Shown: positions 44,274 through 53,147 of the stretch, one piece after another
Numbering within the stretch: the first letter of the stretch is position 1
Layout: each line of letters starts with the position of its first letter
Source: an uncultured Bacteroides sp.
Lineage (GTDB): Bacteria; Bacteroidota; Bacteroidia; Bacteroidales; Bacteroidaceae
Direction: 5' to 3'
Length of the DNA stretch: 64,000 nucleotides
Assembly: GCA_949294185.1 (NCBI GenBank)
Contig: CASFGA010000008.1
Location: 185,606-249,605 of the forward strand
Position numbers and translations under genes: made by a program
Notes under the pieces: model-generated
What the model was told of the DNA's origin: nothing
Databases searched by the model: none
The model's input: only the letters and a program-made list of their open reading frames with translations

Positions 44274-45584
44274 TTAATACACTTTGCGTATGCTTGCTCC
44301 TTTATAATAATGTAGGAGGATATCCCGGTATCCGTACCCTTGTTTCCCCATTACGGCTGCTCCTATCTGGCAGAGTCCCACTCCGTGTCCCCATCCGGCT
44401 CCTGTAAGCTCAAGCCATTTGGGTGCTCCGTCTTTATCTTGCCCGTAGCTTACGGTGAACGCGGAGCTGAGCAGATGGGTTTCTGATAAGGCTTTGCGTA
44501 TTTCCAGTTCCTTGCCGATGATGCATGACCTTCGTGTTCCGATGATTTTCAGCTTGCTTATGCGCCCCGACCTTCCGCGTTCCATCGGGATGAGCCGGAC
44601 AATCTTTCCGTAATCGGCATTCATTTTCCGGCGGACAAGTTCCGACAGTTCCTTTTGCGTGTATTTCACTTTCCAACGAAAGAAGTCGGTCGTCCGGCGG
44701 TCGTAGTGGTTCAGAACCAATGACAGTATCTGAGGGTCGTTGGTGTTGCAGAAAGCTTCCGGTGTCTGGCATATCCATCTTTCAGCTTCCTGTTCGTTGG
44801 TCAGGTCTGGCAGTTCGTTCTGGCCTTTATTGTCTCTTACGGCATGCAGATAGGGGTAGTCTTTGTCTTCCCAACAATAGCGGAACTCTTCGCTGATGCC
44901 GCCGCAGCATTTTGAGAAACGGGCGTCACAGATGTCTTGGCCGTACATCAGCACTTGTCCGCAGGTGGCTCGCACTGCTTCGGCAACGGTGGGACTGGAT
45001 GCTTTCGTGATTCCCTGGTATCGTTGGCAATGGTCATCCGCGCATACATCGAAGGCGGAATGGTCTTCGCGGTCGTACCATCGGATGTGTTCGGTCTCTG
45101 TTTCAAAGGAAGAAGAGGGATGGTCGCTCTGCTTGTCCAGGTGTTCGCGCTTGTTGATTTGGGCCAGCACCCAGCTGCGTGAGATGACTGCATGGGCTTT
45201 CAAGAACTCGGCCGGACTGTTTGCGTTCATTTCCGATGAGATGACACTGACCAGATAGTCCTCTACCGCAAGCTGGTTGACGGCCGTCACTTTCCCTTCG
45301 GCGGTTATCAGGCGGAGTGTGCCCGTGAAAGTCTGTGTCTCCTGCTGTTCCCAATGGAAGTCGATGCCGATGGTAACGTTTTGCAGCGAAAAGGAAGCGT
45401 CCTCCTTCATCGGTGTAAAGGTCAGTTCGCGATACAGGTTGCCGTTCCACCGGATATGGCCTTTTTCAAATGTTGCCTGCTGCCTGTCGCATACTGTTCT
45501 GCCCTCTGCGGCGAAGGGCGCATTCAGCGTGAAATGTATTTCTGCGGCACTGACGATGCCCACATGGATTTCTGGTTCTTTCAT
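44274..45584 (-). CDS. SpoIID-domain peptidoglycan enzyme without signal peptide
   Basis: The 436-residue protein contains a SpoIID domain: VEDYLVSVISSEMNANSPAE followed by FLKAHAVISRSW (catalytic-type Glu118), a zinc-type set His175, Cys181, His185, Cys186 (HSAFDVCADDHCQRYQG), SKCCGGISEE, and the final GAGWGHGVGLCQIGA. SpoIID enzymes are lytic transglycosylases that cut MurNAc-GlcNAc strands lacking peptides. No signal peptide or membrane helix is present, and an in-frame TAA 13-15 bases upstream rules out an N-terminal extension. It should therefore be cytosolic, unlike spore SpoIID. It lies between an AmpG-like importer and a glycosyltransferase fusion. Confidence 0.85.
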   Translation of the reverse strand: MKEPEIHVGIVSAAEIHFTLNAPFAAEGRTVCDRQQATFEKGHIRWNGNLYRELTFTPMKEDASFSLQNVTIGIDFHWEQQETQTFTGTLRLITAEGKVTAVNQLAVEDYLVSVISSEMNANSPAEFLKAHAVISRSWVLAQINKREHLDKQSDHPSSSFETETEHIRWYDREDHSAFDVCADDHCQRYQGITKASSPTVAEAVRATCGQVLMYGQDICDARFSKCCGGISEEFRYCWEDKDYPYLHAVRDNKGQNELPDLTNEQEAERWICQTPEAFCNTNDPQILSLVLNHYDRRTTDFFRWKVKYTQKELSELVRRKMNADYGKIVRLIPMERGRSGRISKLKIIGTRRSCIIGKELEIRKALSETHLLSSAFTVSYGQDKDGAPKWLELTGAGWGHGVGLCQIGAAVMGKQGYGYRDILLHYYKGASIRKVY

Positions 45585-45604
45585 GTTGCTTTGTGGTTAT
45601 TCTT

Positions 45605-48022
45605 TTATAATGCGACTTCACGGTAGATTTGGCGTATGTCTTCGGCCGTTATCTTGTTGAAATCCTCTTCCCTGCATGTGACAATCATTCCGCCCATATC
45701 CAGTGCTCCCGGACTTATCAACAGTTGTTCGGAGCCTTCGGCCTCGTAGCAGAGCGGGCGGTGGTTGCTTCGGGGGAAACAGGCCACGGTGAAACCTCTC
45801 TTTTCATCCGTCCAGGCAAAAAGGTTGTATCGCGGTTCCGATTCGTCCGGATGCATGGGAAGTGTATGTTGATAGTCTGAAAAAAGTTTTGGGTCAGTAT
45901 CATAATCGTTTTTTGTTATGAAGGCACGGATGGGACATAAGTATCCTTTTATCCGGTAGGCCGTGCAGAGACTGCCGTTGGGCGATACGGTATGTCCTGT
46001 TTCTTCGGCTGTCTGCATCAGCCGGTCCCACTGGCGGATGAACGGGACGCAGTCTTGCGGGACGGCCTGAAAGTGGAAATGGTCGGGAGCAGAGGCTCCG
46101 CATCTGGCCCCGTTATAGAGAAGCGCATACCCCTTGCCGAAATGGGTGTCAATCCATCTTGCTATCCGCCCCGGAAGCTGCCGCTCCGCTTTGCCTGCCA
46201 ATGTTTGTTCCTGATGCTTTTCACTGGAAATGGTCAGATGGTATGGCGTAATCGGGTAGGGATTGAGGCGCAGGATGAAGGGCTCGTCCAAAGTAAAGCG
46301 GATGCTGTCCTGCTCGGCAGGCTTGTTTGTCTCGCAGAGAAAACAAGGGCGTGCCGTAATGGATGTCCGGTCGGTCTTGGCACAGGTGGAGCGGATACGT
46401 GCAGGATTGAATTGCACGAAGTATTCCAGTCCGTTTATCAGAAAGCTGCGTATTCTTGCATTGGACAGAGCCAGATAGTTGCCGTGTGCCACTTCCCACT
46501 TTGCCAGTTGTCTTGAGAAGAAATCCTCTTTGGCCGGGCTTCCGGTCTGTTTGTATATTTTTTTTCGGATAAGGATCTCCTGAGTGCGAAGGCTGTCCTT
46601 GTAGCTGTTGTTCCGGTTGATACGTTCGATACTCAATGCAGAATCAGAGTTGCCTTCCCATCGGCGGCACAGATACAGTACATCGTAGATGCGTCCGATG
46701 CGGTACTGGCGTGAGATGCGCAGTCCCAAAGCATAGTCTTCTCCGTAGCTGGTGTTCGGAATGCGGATGCGGCGCAGCAGTGGGGTATGGAAAGCACGCG
46801 GCGCGCCCAAGCCGTTAATGCGCAGCGCGTTATTGTGCCCGTTCTCGTTAGTCCATTCCCGGTGGTCGATGATGCCGGGAGGAATTGTTTTGAGATTGAA
46901 GTCCGTTATCTTATAAGAACCGATAACCATGCCGCATCGCTCTGTCCGGAACTTGTTGACTATGGCTTGCAGGGTGTTCGGACTGCTGTAAAGATCGTCA
47001 CTGTCTAATTGAACGGCATATCGTCCGCATTTCGGATGGTCTATTCCTATATTCCAGCAGCCTCCGATACCTAAGTCTCTGCGTGCGGGGACTATGTGAA
47101 TCACTTGCGGGTTTCCTGCATAGTGGGCGACAGCCTCGCTCGTTCCGTCGGTGGAATGATTGTCGATGACGATAACATTGAACGGAAAGTCGGTCTGCTG
47201 CATCAGAGCCGAACGGATAGCGTCGTCAATCGTGCGTACACGGTTTCTTACGGGGATGATGACCGATGCCTCCTGTTCGAAGTCTCCTTCCTGTGGGTCG
47301 ATTGTCTGTTCAGCCGGAGGAAGACAGGCACCTGTGGCTTGCAGATGACGGGTGAAGGCGGTCTCCCGTTCAGCCTGAACCTGCCGGTTTTGCGGGTCTA
47401 CATAGTCGAATTGCTTTTCTTCCGGTCGGCGTGTGTCTTCTTCTTTTTCCGCATACAGGTATTCGCGGATGTGAGTCAGGCGGCAAATGCGTGAGAGCGT
47501 CAGGCGGAGTGCATAAAATGCGGAGTGTACGTAGGCCGGATGGCCGTCGTCCGCCATGAGATGAAAGGCTTCCTGCAGGCGGGATGTCTTTATCAGCAGT
47601 AGCGGACCGAAATCGAAATCGTCTCTCACACTTCCCTCCTGATAGTCAGTCACCGGATGCTCGTTTCGGCATCCGTCTTTCCATACATACCGGTCGGCAT
47701 AAACCATCCCGCTGTCCGTATCTGCCAGATAGTCGCACATGCGTTCCAGTGCCTTGTATCCTAATTCTAAAGGCTGCGGCTTCAAGTAAAGCAGCGTGTA
47801 GGGCGTGTCGCTCCGTGAAATGATTTCGGACAAAGTGTCCGTTGAAGTCAGCCTGCCGATATTTATACAGTGTACTCCTGCCGGTTGCTCTTGTTGTCTG
47901 CCGTCTTGCGGAGTGAGCAGAAATATCTGGTGCGTGAGTCTGCTTTCGCGTAAGCTTGCTATTGTTTGGTCTTCCAGACTGTCATGACAGCCGTAAAGGA
48001 AACAGGTAATTGTCTTTTCCAT
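45605..48022 (-). CDS. Glycosyltransferase GT2 fused to a DUF4922 (HIT/GalT-like) domain
   Basis: The 805-residue protein has three parts. Residues 1-235 look like a weak GT-A-like domain (YTLLYLKP...GMVYADRYVWKDG). Residues about 250-480 are a clear GT2 domain (ASVIIPVRNRVRTIDDAIRS, VIVIDNHSTDGTSE, DSDD at 340-343, GEDYALGLRISR). Residues about 540-805 are a DUF4922 domain with a zinc-type CFLC (560-563), His595, and DHFHFQ (647-652), resembling the HIT/galactose-1-phosphate uridylyltransferase fold. No signal peptide. It leads the operon with SpoIID and AmpG. A combined nucleotidyl or phosphoryl transfer and glycosyl transfer on recovered amino sugars is possible, but the activity is unknown. 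The start at 48022 is chosen because the upstream part is not protein-like. Confidence 0.82.
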   Translation of the reverse strand: MEKTITCFLYGCHDSLEDQTIASLRESRLTHQIFLLTPQDGRQQEQPAGVHCINIGRLTSTDTLSEIISRSDTPYTLLYLKPQPLELGYKALERMCDYLADTDSGMVYADRYVWKDGCRNEHPVTDYQEGSVRDDFDFGPLLLIKTSRLQEAFHLMADDGHPAYVHSAFYALRLTLSRICRLTHIREYLYAEKEEDTRRPEEKQFDYVDPQNRQVQAERETAFTRHLQATGACLPPAEQTIDPQEGDFEQEASVIIPVRNRVRTIDDAIRSALMQQTDFPFNVIVIDNHSTDGTSEAVAHYAGNPQVIHIVPARRDLGIGGCWNIGIDHPKCGRYAVQLDSDDLYSSPNTLQAIVNKFRTERCGMVIGSYKITDFNLKTIPPGIIDHREWTNENGHNNALRINGLGAPRAFHTPLLRRIRIPNTSYGEDYALGLRISRQYRIGRIYDVLYLCRRWEGNSDSALSIERINRNNSYKDSLRTQEILIRKKIYKQTGSPAKEDFFSRQLAKWEVAHGNYLALSNARIRSFLINGLEYFVQFNPARIRSTCAKTDRTSITARPCFLCETNKPAEQDSIRFTLDEPFILRLNPYPITPYHLTISSEKHQEQTLAGKAERQLPGRIARWIDTHFGKGYALLYNGARCGASAPDHFHFQAVPQDCVPFIRQWDRLMQTAEETGHTVSPNGSLCTAYRIKGYLCPIRAFITKNDYDTDPKLFSDYQHTLPMHPDESEPRYNLFAWTDEKRGFTVACFPRSNHRPLCYEAEGSEQLLISPGALDMGGMIVTCREEDFNKITAEDIRQIYREVAL

Positions 48023-48041
48023 AAAAAGCGGTTGTTTCAAA

Positions 48042-48049
48042 CAAAGGTA
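48042..48049 (-). promoter_or_regulatory. Possible -7 element of the GT2/DUF4922 operon
   Basis: TACCTTTG on the minus strand, 20 bases before the start codon; the nearest TTG is 23 bases further upstream, slightly too far. Confidence 0.45.
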
Positions 48050-48269
48050 ATGATTCTTGTGAAATAAGCGAACAAAATGGGAACGTTTTATAAAGTCTGG
48101 CCGATGTGCGGCAGACGGATTTTTCCGTATGATATCCCAGTTCTGCAAGTGCGATAATGGAATATCTGTCTGATATAAAGAAAAGATGCATGCAATGCTT
48201 TGATTTTCTTTCGGCCATGAAGCCTGCATTTTCTTTCCCGATTTTAAGGCGTATGTCCTATTTTTTGCC

Positions 48270-48277
48270 TAACTTTG
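48270..48277 (+). promoter_or_regulatory. Possible -7 element of rlmN
   Basis: TAACTTTG, 28 bases before the rlmN start; no clear TTG element at the proper distance. Confidence 0.45.
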
Positions 48278-48304
48278 TACGCTAATTGTATCAAAGGAAG
48301 CTGT

Positions 48305-49348
48305 ATGACAAAGATACCTTTACTGGGAAAGACATTGGACGAGCTGAAAGACCTTGTACAGGACTTGGGTATGCCAAAGTTTACGGCTGCCCAAATAGCA
48401 GGATGGCTGTATGGCAAGAAGGTTGCTTCAGTGGATGAAATGACCAATCTCTCGCTGAAGAATCGTGAACGCCTGAAGGAAAATTATGAAGTGGGAGCAA
48501 GTGCTCCGGTGGATGAGATGCGTTCGGTCGACGGTACGGTAAAATATCTGTTCCGTACCTCCGAAGGGAATTACATCGAGTCCGTATACATCCCCGACGG
48601 CGACCGTGCCACACTGTGCGTTTCTTCCCAAGTAGGGTGCAAGATGAACTGTAAGTTTTGCATGACCGGCAAGCAGGGATATACCGCAAGCCTGACCGCA
48701 GCTCAGATCCTGAACCAGATATACTCGGTTCCCGAGCGCGATACGCTGACGAATGTCGTGTTTATGGGGATGGGAGAACCTATGGATAATGTGGATGAAG
48801 TATTGCGTGCGCTGAAGATTCTCACGGCTGATTACGGCTATGGATGGAGCCCGAAGCGCATAACCGTTTCTACGGTGGGGATACGGCGGGGGCTTGAGCG
48901 TTTCTTGAATGAAAGCGACTGCCATCTGGCTGTCAGTCTGCATTCGCCTGTTCCCGCCCAACGGCGTGAACTGATGCCGGCGGAAAAGGCTTTTCCCATA
49001 ACGGAGATGGTGGAAATGCTCCGCCGTTATGATTTCAGCAAGCAGCGGCGTCTGTCGTTCGAATATATCCTGTTCAAAGGGGTGAATGACAAACTTGTTT
49101 ATGCGAGGGAACTGGTGAGGCTGTTGCGCGGTCTTGACTGCCGTATGAACCTTATCCGCTTTCATGCCATTCCCGGTGTGGACTTGGAAGGAACGGATAT
49201 GGACACGATGATTGCCTTTCGCGATTATCTTACGGGGCATGGTCTGTTTGCTACCATCCGGGCATCTCGCGGAGAAGATATCTTTGCCGCCTGCGGCATG
49301 CTTTCGACAGCCAAGCAGCAGGCCGGAGAAAATGAAGTAAGAAATTAA
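48305..49348 (+). CDS. rlmN: 23S rRNA (adenine-C2) methyltransferase / tRNA A37 methylase
   Basis: The 347-residue radical-SAM enzyme has the cluster motif C112-x3-C116-x2-C119 (CKMNCKFCMTGKQG), the FMGMGEPMDNVDEV block and the C-terminal catalytic cysteine in ASRGEDIFAACGML. It methylates C2 of A2503 in 23S rRNA and A37 of some tRNAs. The start at 48305 (MTKIPLLGKT) is the usual one. It begins the run of plus-strand genes reaching the sugar transporter. Confidence 0.95.
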   Translation: MTKIPLLGKTLDELKDLVQDLGMPKFTAAQIAGWLYGKKVASVDEMTNLSLKNRERLKENYEVGASAPVDEMRSVDGTVKYLFRTSEGNYIESVYIPDGDRATLCVSSQVGCKMNCKFCMTGKQGYTASLTAAQILNQIYSVPERDTLTNVVFMGMGEPMDNVDEVLRALKILTADYGYGWSPKRITVSTVGIRRGLERFLNESDCHLAVSLHSPVPAQRRELMPAEKAFPITEMVEMLRRYDFSKQRRLSFEYILFKGVNDKLVYARELVRLLRGLDCRMNLIRFHAIPGVDLEGTDMDTMIAFRDYLTGHGLFATIRASRGEDIFAACGMLSTAKQQAGENEVRN

Positions 49349-49361
49349 AGATAAAAAGATT

Positions 49362-50414
49362 ATGAAACGATTGGGCTTTGATTTGAGTTTTGTATTGGTA
49401 ATGTTGGCACTGGTTTCATGCAGGGAAGGGGGAAAGAGTATGATAACTCCCGCCGCCAGCGGACGGCCTTATGAAGTGTTGGTCGTGGCAGACGACAGGT
49501 GTTGGATGAGTCCGGACAGTGCCTTGTTCCATGTGTTGGACAGCGATGTGCCGGGATTGCCGCAGTCGGAACGTTCTTTCCGTATTTCGCGCATCCGTCC
49601 TGATTTTTTTGAACGTGGTATGCGTCTTTTCCGCAATATTATTATTGTAGATATCCAGGACATCTATACGCAGACAAAATTCAAATATACGCGTGACTTT
49701 TATTCTTCTCCGCAGATGATCATGACCATCCAGTCGCCCAATCAGGCGGATTTTGCCGATTATGTGACGAAAAACGGCCAGGTAATCATCGATTTCTTTA
49801 CCCGTGCGGAAATGAACCGGGAAGTGGAACAGCTGAAAAAGAAACACAGTGAAGTGGTTTCCGCTAAGATTGCCAGTATGTTTGACTGTGATGTATGGTT
49901 GCCTGTTGAACTGAATTCCTACAAACAGGGAGACGGCTTCTTCTGGACTTCCACAAATCTGAATGATATGAATTTTGTGATGTATTCTTTCCCTTATACA
50001 GACAAGAATACTTTTACAAAGGCTTATTTCATACATAAGCGTGATTCGGTTATGGAAGTCAATCTTCCGGGCTCAAAGGAGGGCATGTATATGCAGACGG
50101 CCGATTCGGCTTTCGTAAGTGTACGTAATATAGCGGTGAAAGGAGACTATGCTTTCGAGGCCCGTGGTCTGTGGGAGATGAAGAACGACGCTATGGGCGG
50201 TCCGTTTGTTTCACACATGCGTGTCGACCGTGCAAACGGGCGTGTGATTGTGGTCGAGGGATTTGTCTATAATCCCGGTAAGCTGAAACGTGACCAGATC
50301 CGGAAGCTGAATGCCTGCCTTTATACATTGAAGCTGCCTTCTGAAAAGGAGGCACCGGAAGTATTGGTAGACCAGTCGGTAACAGAAGAAAAGAAACAAG
50401 CAGAACAGAAGTAA
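49362..50414 (+). CDS. DUF4837 lipoprotein
   Basis: The 350-residue protein has a lipoprotein signal (FVLVMLALVSC, Cys20). The DUF4837 body includes AASGRPYEVLVVADDRCW, FRISRIRPDFFERGMRLFRN, a mid-part with Gln/Lys-rich helix, and a C-terminal Lys/Glu-rich tail. The family is found mainly in Bacteroidetes and its role is unknown. It lies 13 bases after rlmN and 7 bases before pdxA. Confidence 0.85.
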   Translation: MKRLGFDLSFVLVMLALVSCREGGKSMITPAASGRPYEVLVVADDRCWMSPDSALFHVLDSDVPGLPQSERSFRISRIRPDFFERGMRLFRNIIIVDIQDIYTQTKFKYTRDFYSSPQMIMTIQSPNQADFADYVTKNGQVIIDFFTRAEMNREVEQLKKKHSEVVSAKIASMFDCDVWLPVELNSYKQGDGFFWTSTNLNDMNFVMYSFPYTDKNTFTKAYFIHKRDSVMEVNLPGSKEGMYMQTADSAFVSVRNIAVKGDYAFEARGLWEMKNDAMGGPFVSHMRVDRANGRVIVVEGFVYNPGKLKRDQIRKLNACLYTLKLPSEKEAPEVLVDQSVTEEKKQAEQK

Positions 50415-50421
50415 TGAGAAT

Positions 50422-51516
50422 ATGGAAGAACGTAAGATAAAAGTGGGAATCACCCACGGAGATATAAATGGAATCGGCTATGAAGTCATCTTGAAAGCCT
50501 TTTCAGATCCGGTGATGCTTGAGCTTTGTACACCGGTCATTTACGGCTCGCCTAAAGTGGCAGCCTATCATCGTAAAGCGATGGATATTTCGACGAATTT
50601 CAGCATCGTGGTTTCGGCTGCGAATGCTCAGGATGGAAAAGTGAATATTGTAAACTGTATCGAAGAGGAGCTGAAGGTGGAACTGACGAAACCTACTGTC
50701 GAAGGAGGCAAGGCGGCACTGATGGCTTTGGAAAGGGCCTTGGCGGAATATCGGGAAGGCTTGTTTGATGTACTGGTTACAGCTCCGATCAACAAGCATA
50801 CCATCCAGTCGGACAGCTTTCATTTTCCGGGACATACGGAATATATTCAGGAGCGTGCAGGTGAAGGAAAGGAAGCTCTGATGATTTTGCTGAAAGGAGA
50901 CTTCCGGGTGGCTTTGGTTACCGGACATATTCCTGTGAGTGAAATAGCGTCTCATATAACAAAAGAGTTAATACAGAAGAAGCTTCAGATATTCCATCGT
51001 TCGTTGAAACAGGATTTCGGCATTGACAATCCACGCATTGCAGTGTTTTCATTGAATCCTCATGGAGGTGACAACGGACTGTTGGGCTCGGAAGAACAAG
51101 ATATCATCATACCGGCCATGAAGGAGATGGTAGCCCAGGGCATCCAGTGCTTCGGCCCTTATCCGGCAGACGGCTTTATGGGGTCGGGCAACTATATGCA
51201 TTTCGACGGTATTCTGGCTATGTATCATGATCAGGGACTTGCTCCGTTCAAGGCATTGGCTATGGACGAAGGGGTTAACTTTACGGCGGGATTGCCTGTT
51301 GTCCGCACTTCACCTGCCCACGGAACGGCTTACGACATTGCCGGAAAGGGCATAGCTTCTGAAGATTCGTTCCGTCAGGCAGTTTATGTGGCACTTGACA
51401 TATTCCGCAACCGCTGCATCGAAAAGGAAATAAGTGCCCGTCCGCTGCGCAAGCAGTATTATGAGAAGCGCGATGACAGCGACAAACTGAAACTGGATAA
51501 TGTAGAAGAAGAATAA
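50422..51516 (+). CDS. pdxA: 4-hydroxythreonine-4-phosphate dehydrogenase
   Basis: The 364-residue enzyme belongs to the DXP-dependent pyridoxal phosphate pathway and oxidises 4-phosphohydroxy-threonine. Blocks GITHGDINGIGYEVILK, VLVTAPINKHTIQSD, FPGHTEYIQER, GHIPVSEIASHIT (metal His), SLNPHGGDNGLLGSEE and YHDQGLAPFK are all conserved. It is followed after 18 bases by a nucleotidyltransferase. Confidence 0.95.
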   Translation: MEERKIKVGITHGDINGIGYEVILKAFSDPVMLELCTPVIYGSPKVAAYHRKAMDISTNFSIVVSAANAQDGKVNIVNCIEEELKVELTKPTVEGGKAALMALERALAEYREGLFDVLVTAPINKHTIQSDSFHFPGHTEYIQERAGEGKEALMILLKGDFRVALVTGHIPVSEIASHITKELIQKKLQIFHRSLKQDFGIDNPRIAVFSLNPHGGDNGLLGSEEQDIIIPAMKEMVAQGIQCFGPYPADGFMGSGNYMHFDGILAMYHDQGLAPFKALAMDEGVNFTAGLPVVRTSPAHGTAYDIAGKGIASEDSFRQAVYVALDIFRNRCIEKEISARPLRKQYYEKRDDSDKLKLDNVEEE

Positions 51517-51534
51517 ACACGCGATAAAATAGAA

Positions 51535-52242
51535 ATGAAATTTGCAATAATCTCAGCAGGTGAAGGTTCGAGACTTTCTCAGGAAGGAGTCCGGCTGCCC
51601 AAGCCTTTGGTACAATTGAACGGAGTGGCGATGATAGACCGTTTGATCCGCATTTTTGCGGATAACGGAGCAGAGCAGGTGGTGGTAATCATCAACAACG
51701 AAGTGCCTTTGACTAAGGAACATCTGGCTTCGTTAAAGGAAACTTCCAAAGTGCCTTTGGAAGTGGTTGTCAAGACCACTCCCAGCTCCATGCACAGCTT
51801 TTATGAGTTGAGCGATTACCTGAAAGATGACAAGTTTTGCCTGACTACTGTCGATACAATATTCCGTGAAGACGAGTTTTCCCGTTTTATTGAGGCGTTC
51901 AAGGTCTCGGATAAAGACGGGATGATGGCGGTAACAGACTATATCGATGATGAAAAGCCGCTGTATATCTCGACCGACGAGAATCTGAACATTACAGGAT
52001 TTCATGACAAGGAGACACCGCAGTGCCGGTACATTTCGGGAGGCATTTATTGCCTGACACCCAAAGCGATTGATACTTTGGAGAAATGTATGGCAAACGG
52101 CATGTCGCGCATGCGTAATTTCCAACGCCAGTTGGTGGCTGACGGACTGCATCTTGTGGCTTATCCGTTTTCAAAGATATTGGATGTAGACCATGCCGGC
52201 GACATAGTAAAAGCTGAGGCTTTCTTGAACAGAAAGGAATAA
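51535..52242 (+). CDS. Sugar- or polyol-phosphate nucleotidyltransferase
   Basis: The 235-residue protein is a GT-A-fold nucleotidyltransferase: AIISAGEGSRLSQEG (G-x-G-x-R loop) and RLPKPLVQLNGVAMIDRLI, then a metal-binding Asp in FCLTTVDTIF. The short length and following CDP-alcohol transferase resemble inositol-1-phosphate or polyol-phosphate cytidylyltransferases rather than long pyrophosphorylases. It probably makes an NDP-activated head group for a polar lipid. The exact substrate is not visible. Confidence 0.8.
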   Translation: MKFAIISAGEGSRLSQEGVRLPKPLVQLNGVAMIDRLIRIFADNGAEQVVVIINNEVPLTKEHLASLKETSKVPLEVVVKTTPSSMHSFYELSDYLKDDKFCLTTVDTIFREDEFSRFIEAFKVSDKDGMMAVTDYIDDEKPLYISTDENLNITGFHDKETPQCRYISGGIYCLTPKAIDTLEKCMANGMSRMRNFQRQLVADGLHLVAYPFSKILDVDHAGDIVKAEAFLNRKE

Positions 52243-52270
52243 TGACTAACAAAGATTGACAATAGGAAAA

Positions 52271-53137
52271 ATGTTTGTAACAGACAAGAAGATTCTGGTT
52301 GTGGGCGTGAGCCGAGGTAATGAGTTTTCTCCGAATCATGTAGGAAATGATGCCGCCATATTCAGAATTACGGCAGAGAATTTGGAAAAGAAAGGATGTG
52401 AGGTGATCCTTTATCCTGAGAAGGAATTTGTAGAGCAGGGCATCGAAGCGGATTTTATTTTTGATATGGCTCGTGACCGGGCTACTATCGGGCGTCTGAA
52501 AGAACTGGAAGACCGTGGGGCAACGGTTGTCAACTCTGCGTATGGTATTGACAATTGCGTGCGTAAGGCGATGACAGAATTGTTGATTGCCAACAATGTC
52601 CCTCATCCGCGCAGTGTCATAATTCCGACCGACGGCACATTTACGCCTGATTTCTTCCCTTGCTGGATAAAGCGGGGAAATTCTCACGCGATGGTAAAAG
52701 AGGATGTGGTTTATGTGGAGTGCCGGGAAGAGGCAGAATACGTACTGGCCGATTTCCGGAAGCGAAATATCCCCGAGGCGGTGGTTAATGAACATCTTGT
52801 GGGAGACTTGGTGAAGTTTTACGGTGTTCAGGGAACGGATTTCTTTTATACATTCTATCCTACGGAGCAATCGCACAGCAAGTTTGGGTTGGAAGCCATC
52901 AACGGAGAGACAAGAGGCTATCCGTTTGATGTAAAGAGGCTGCAGGACTACAGTAATCTGGCGGCCGAGGTGCTGAATGTTCCGGTTTACGGAGGCGACT
53001 GTGTGGTGTCGGCCGCGGGGGAAATCCGTATTATCGACTTTAATGACTGGCCCAGTTTCGCCCGTTGCCGTGAGGAGGCAGGGCCGAAGATTGCGGAATG
53101 TATTTATAATCGTATGGTTCAAAAACTGAAACGCTGA
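52271..53137 (+). CDS. ATP-grasp-like protein
   Basis: The 288-residue protein has an ATP-grasp layout: N-terminal Rossmann-like part (KILVVGVSRGNEFSPNHVGN), a central segment (NSAYGIDNCVRKAMTELLIANNVPHP), the ATP-binding WIKRGNSHAMVKEDVVYV, and a metal site near IRIIDFNDWPSF. ATP-grasp enzymes join carboxylates to amines or phosphorylate sugars and inositols. Within this lipid cluster it may add an amino acid or phosphate to the head group. The start at 52271 (MFVTDKK) is chosen over a TTG at 52256. Confidence 0.72.
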   Translation: MFVTDKKILVVGVSRGNEFSPNHVGNDAAIFRITAENLEKKGCEVILYPEKEFVEQGIEADFIFDMARDRATIGRLKELEDRGATVVNSAYGIDNCVRKAMTELLIANNVPHPRSVIIPTDGTFTPDFFPCWIKRGNSHAMVKEDVVYVECREEAEYVLADFRKRNIPEAVVNEHLVGDLVKFYGVQGTDFFYTFYPTEQSHSKFGLEAINGETRGYPFDVKRLQDYSNLAAEVLNVPVYGGDCVVSAAGEIRIIDFNDWPSFARCREEAGPKIAECIYNRMVQKLKR

Positions 53138-53147
53138 CAATAGATTT

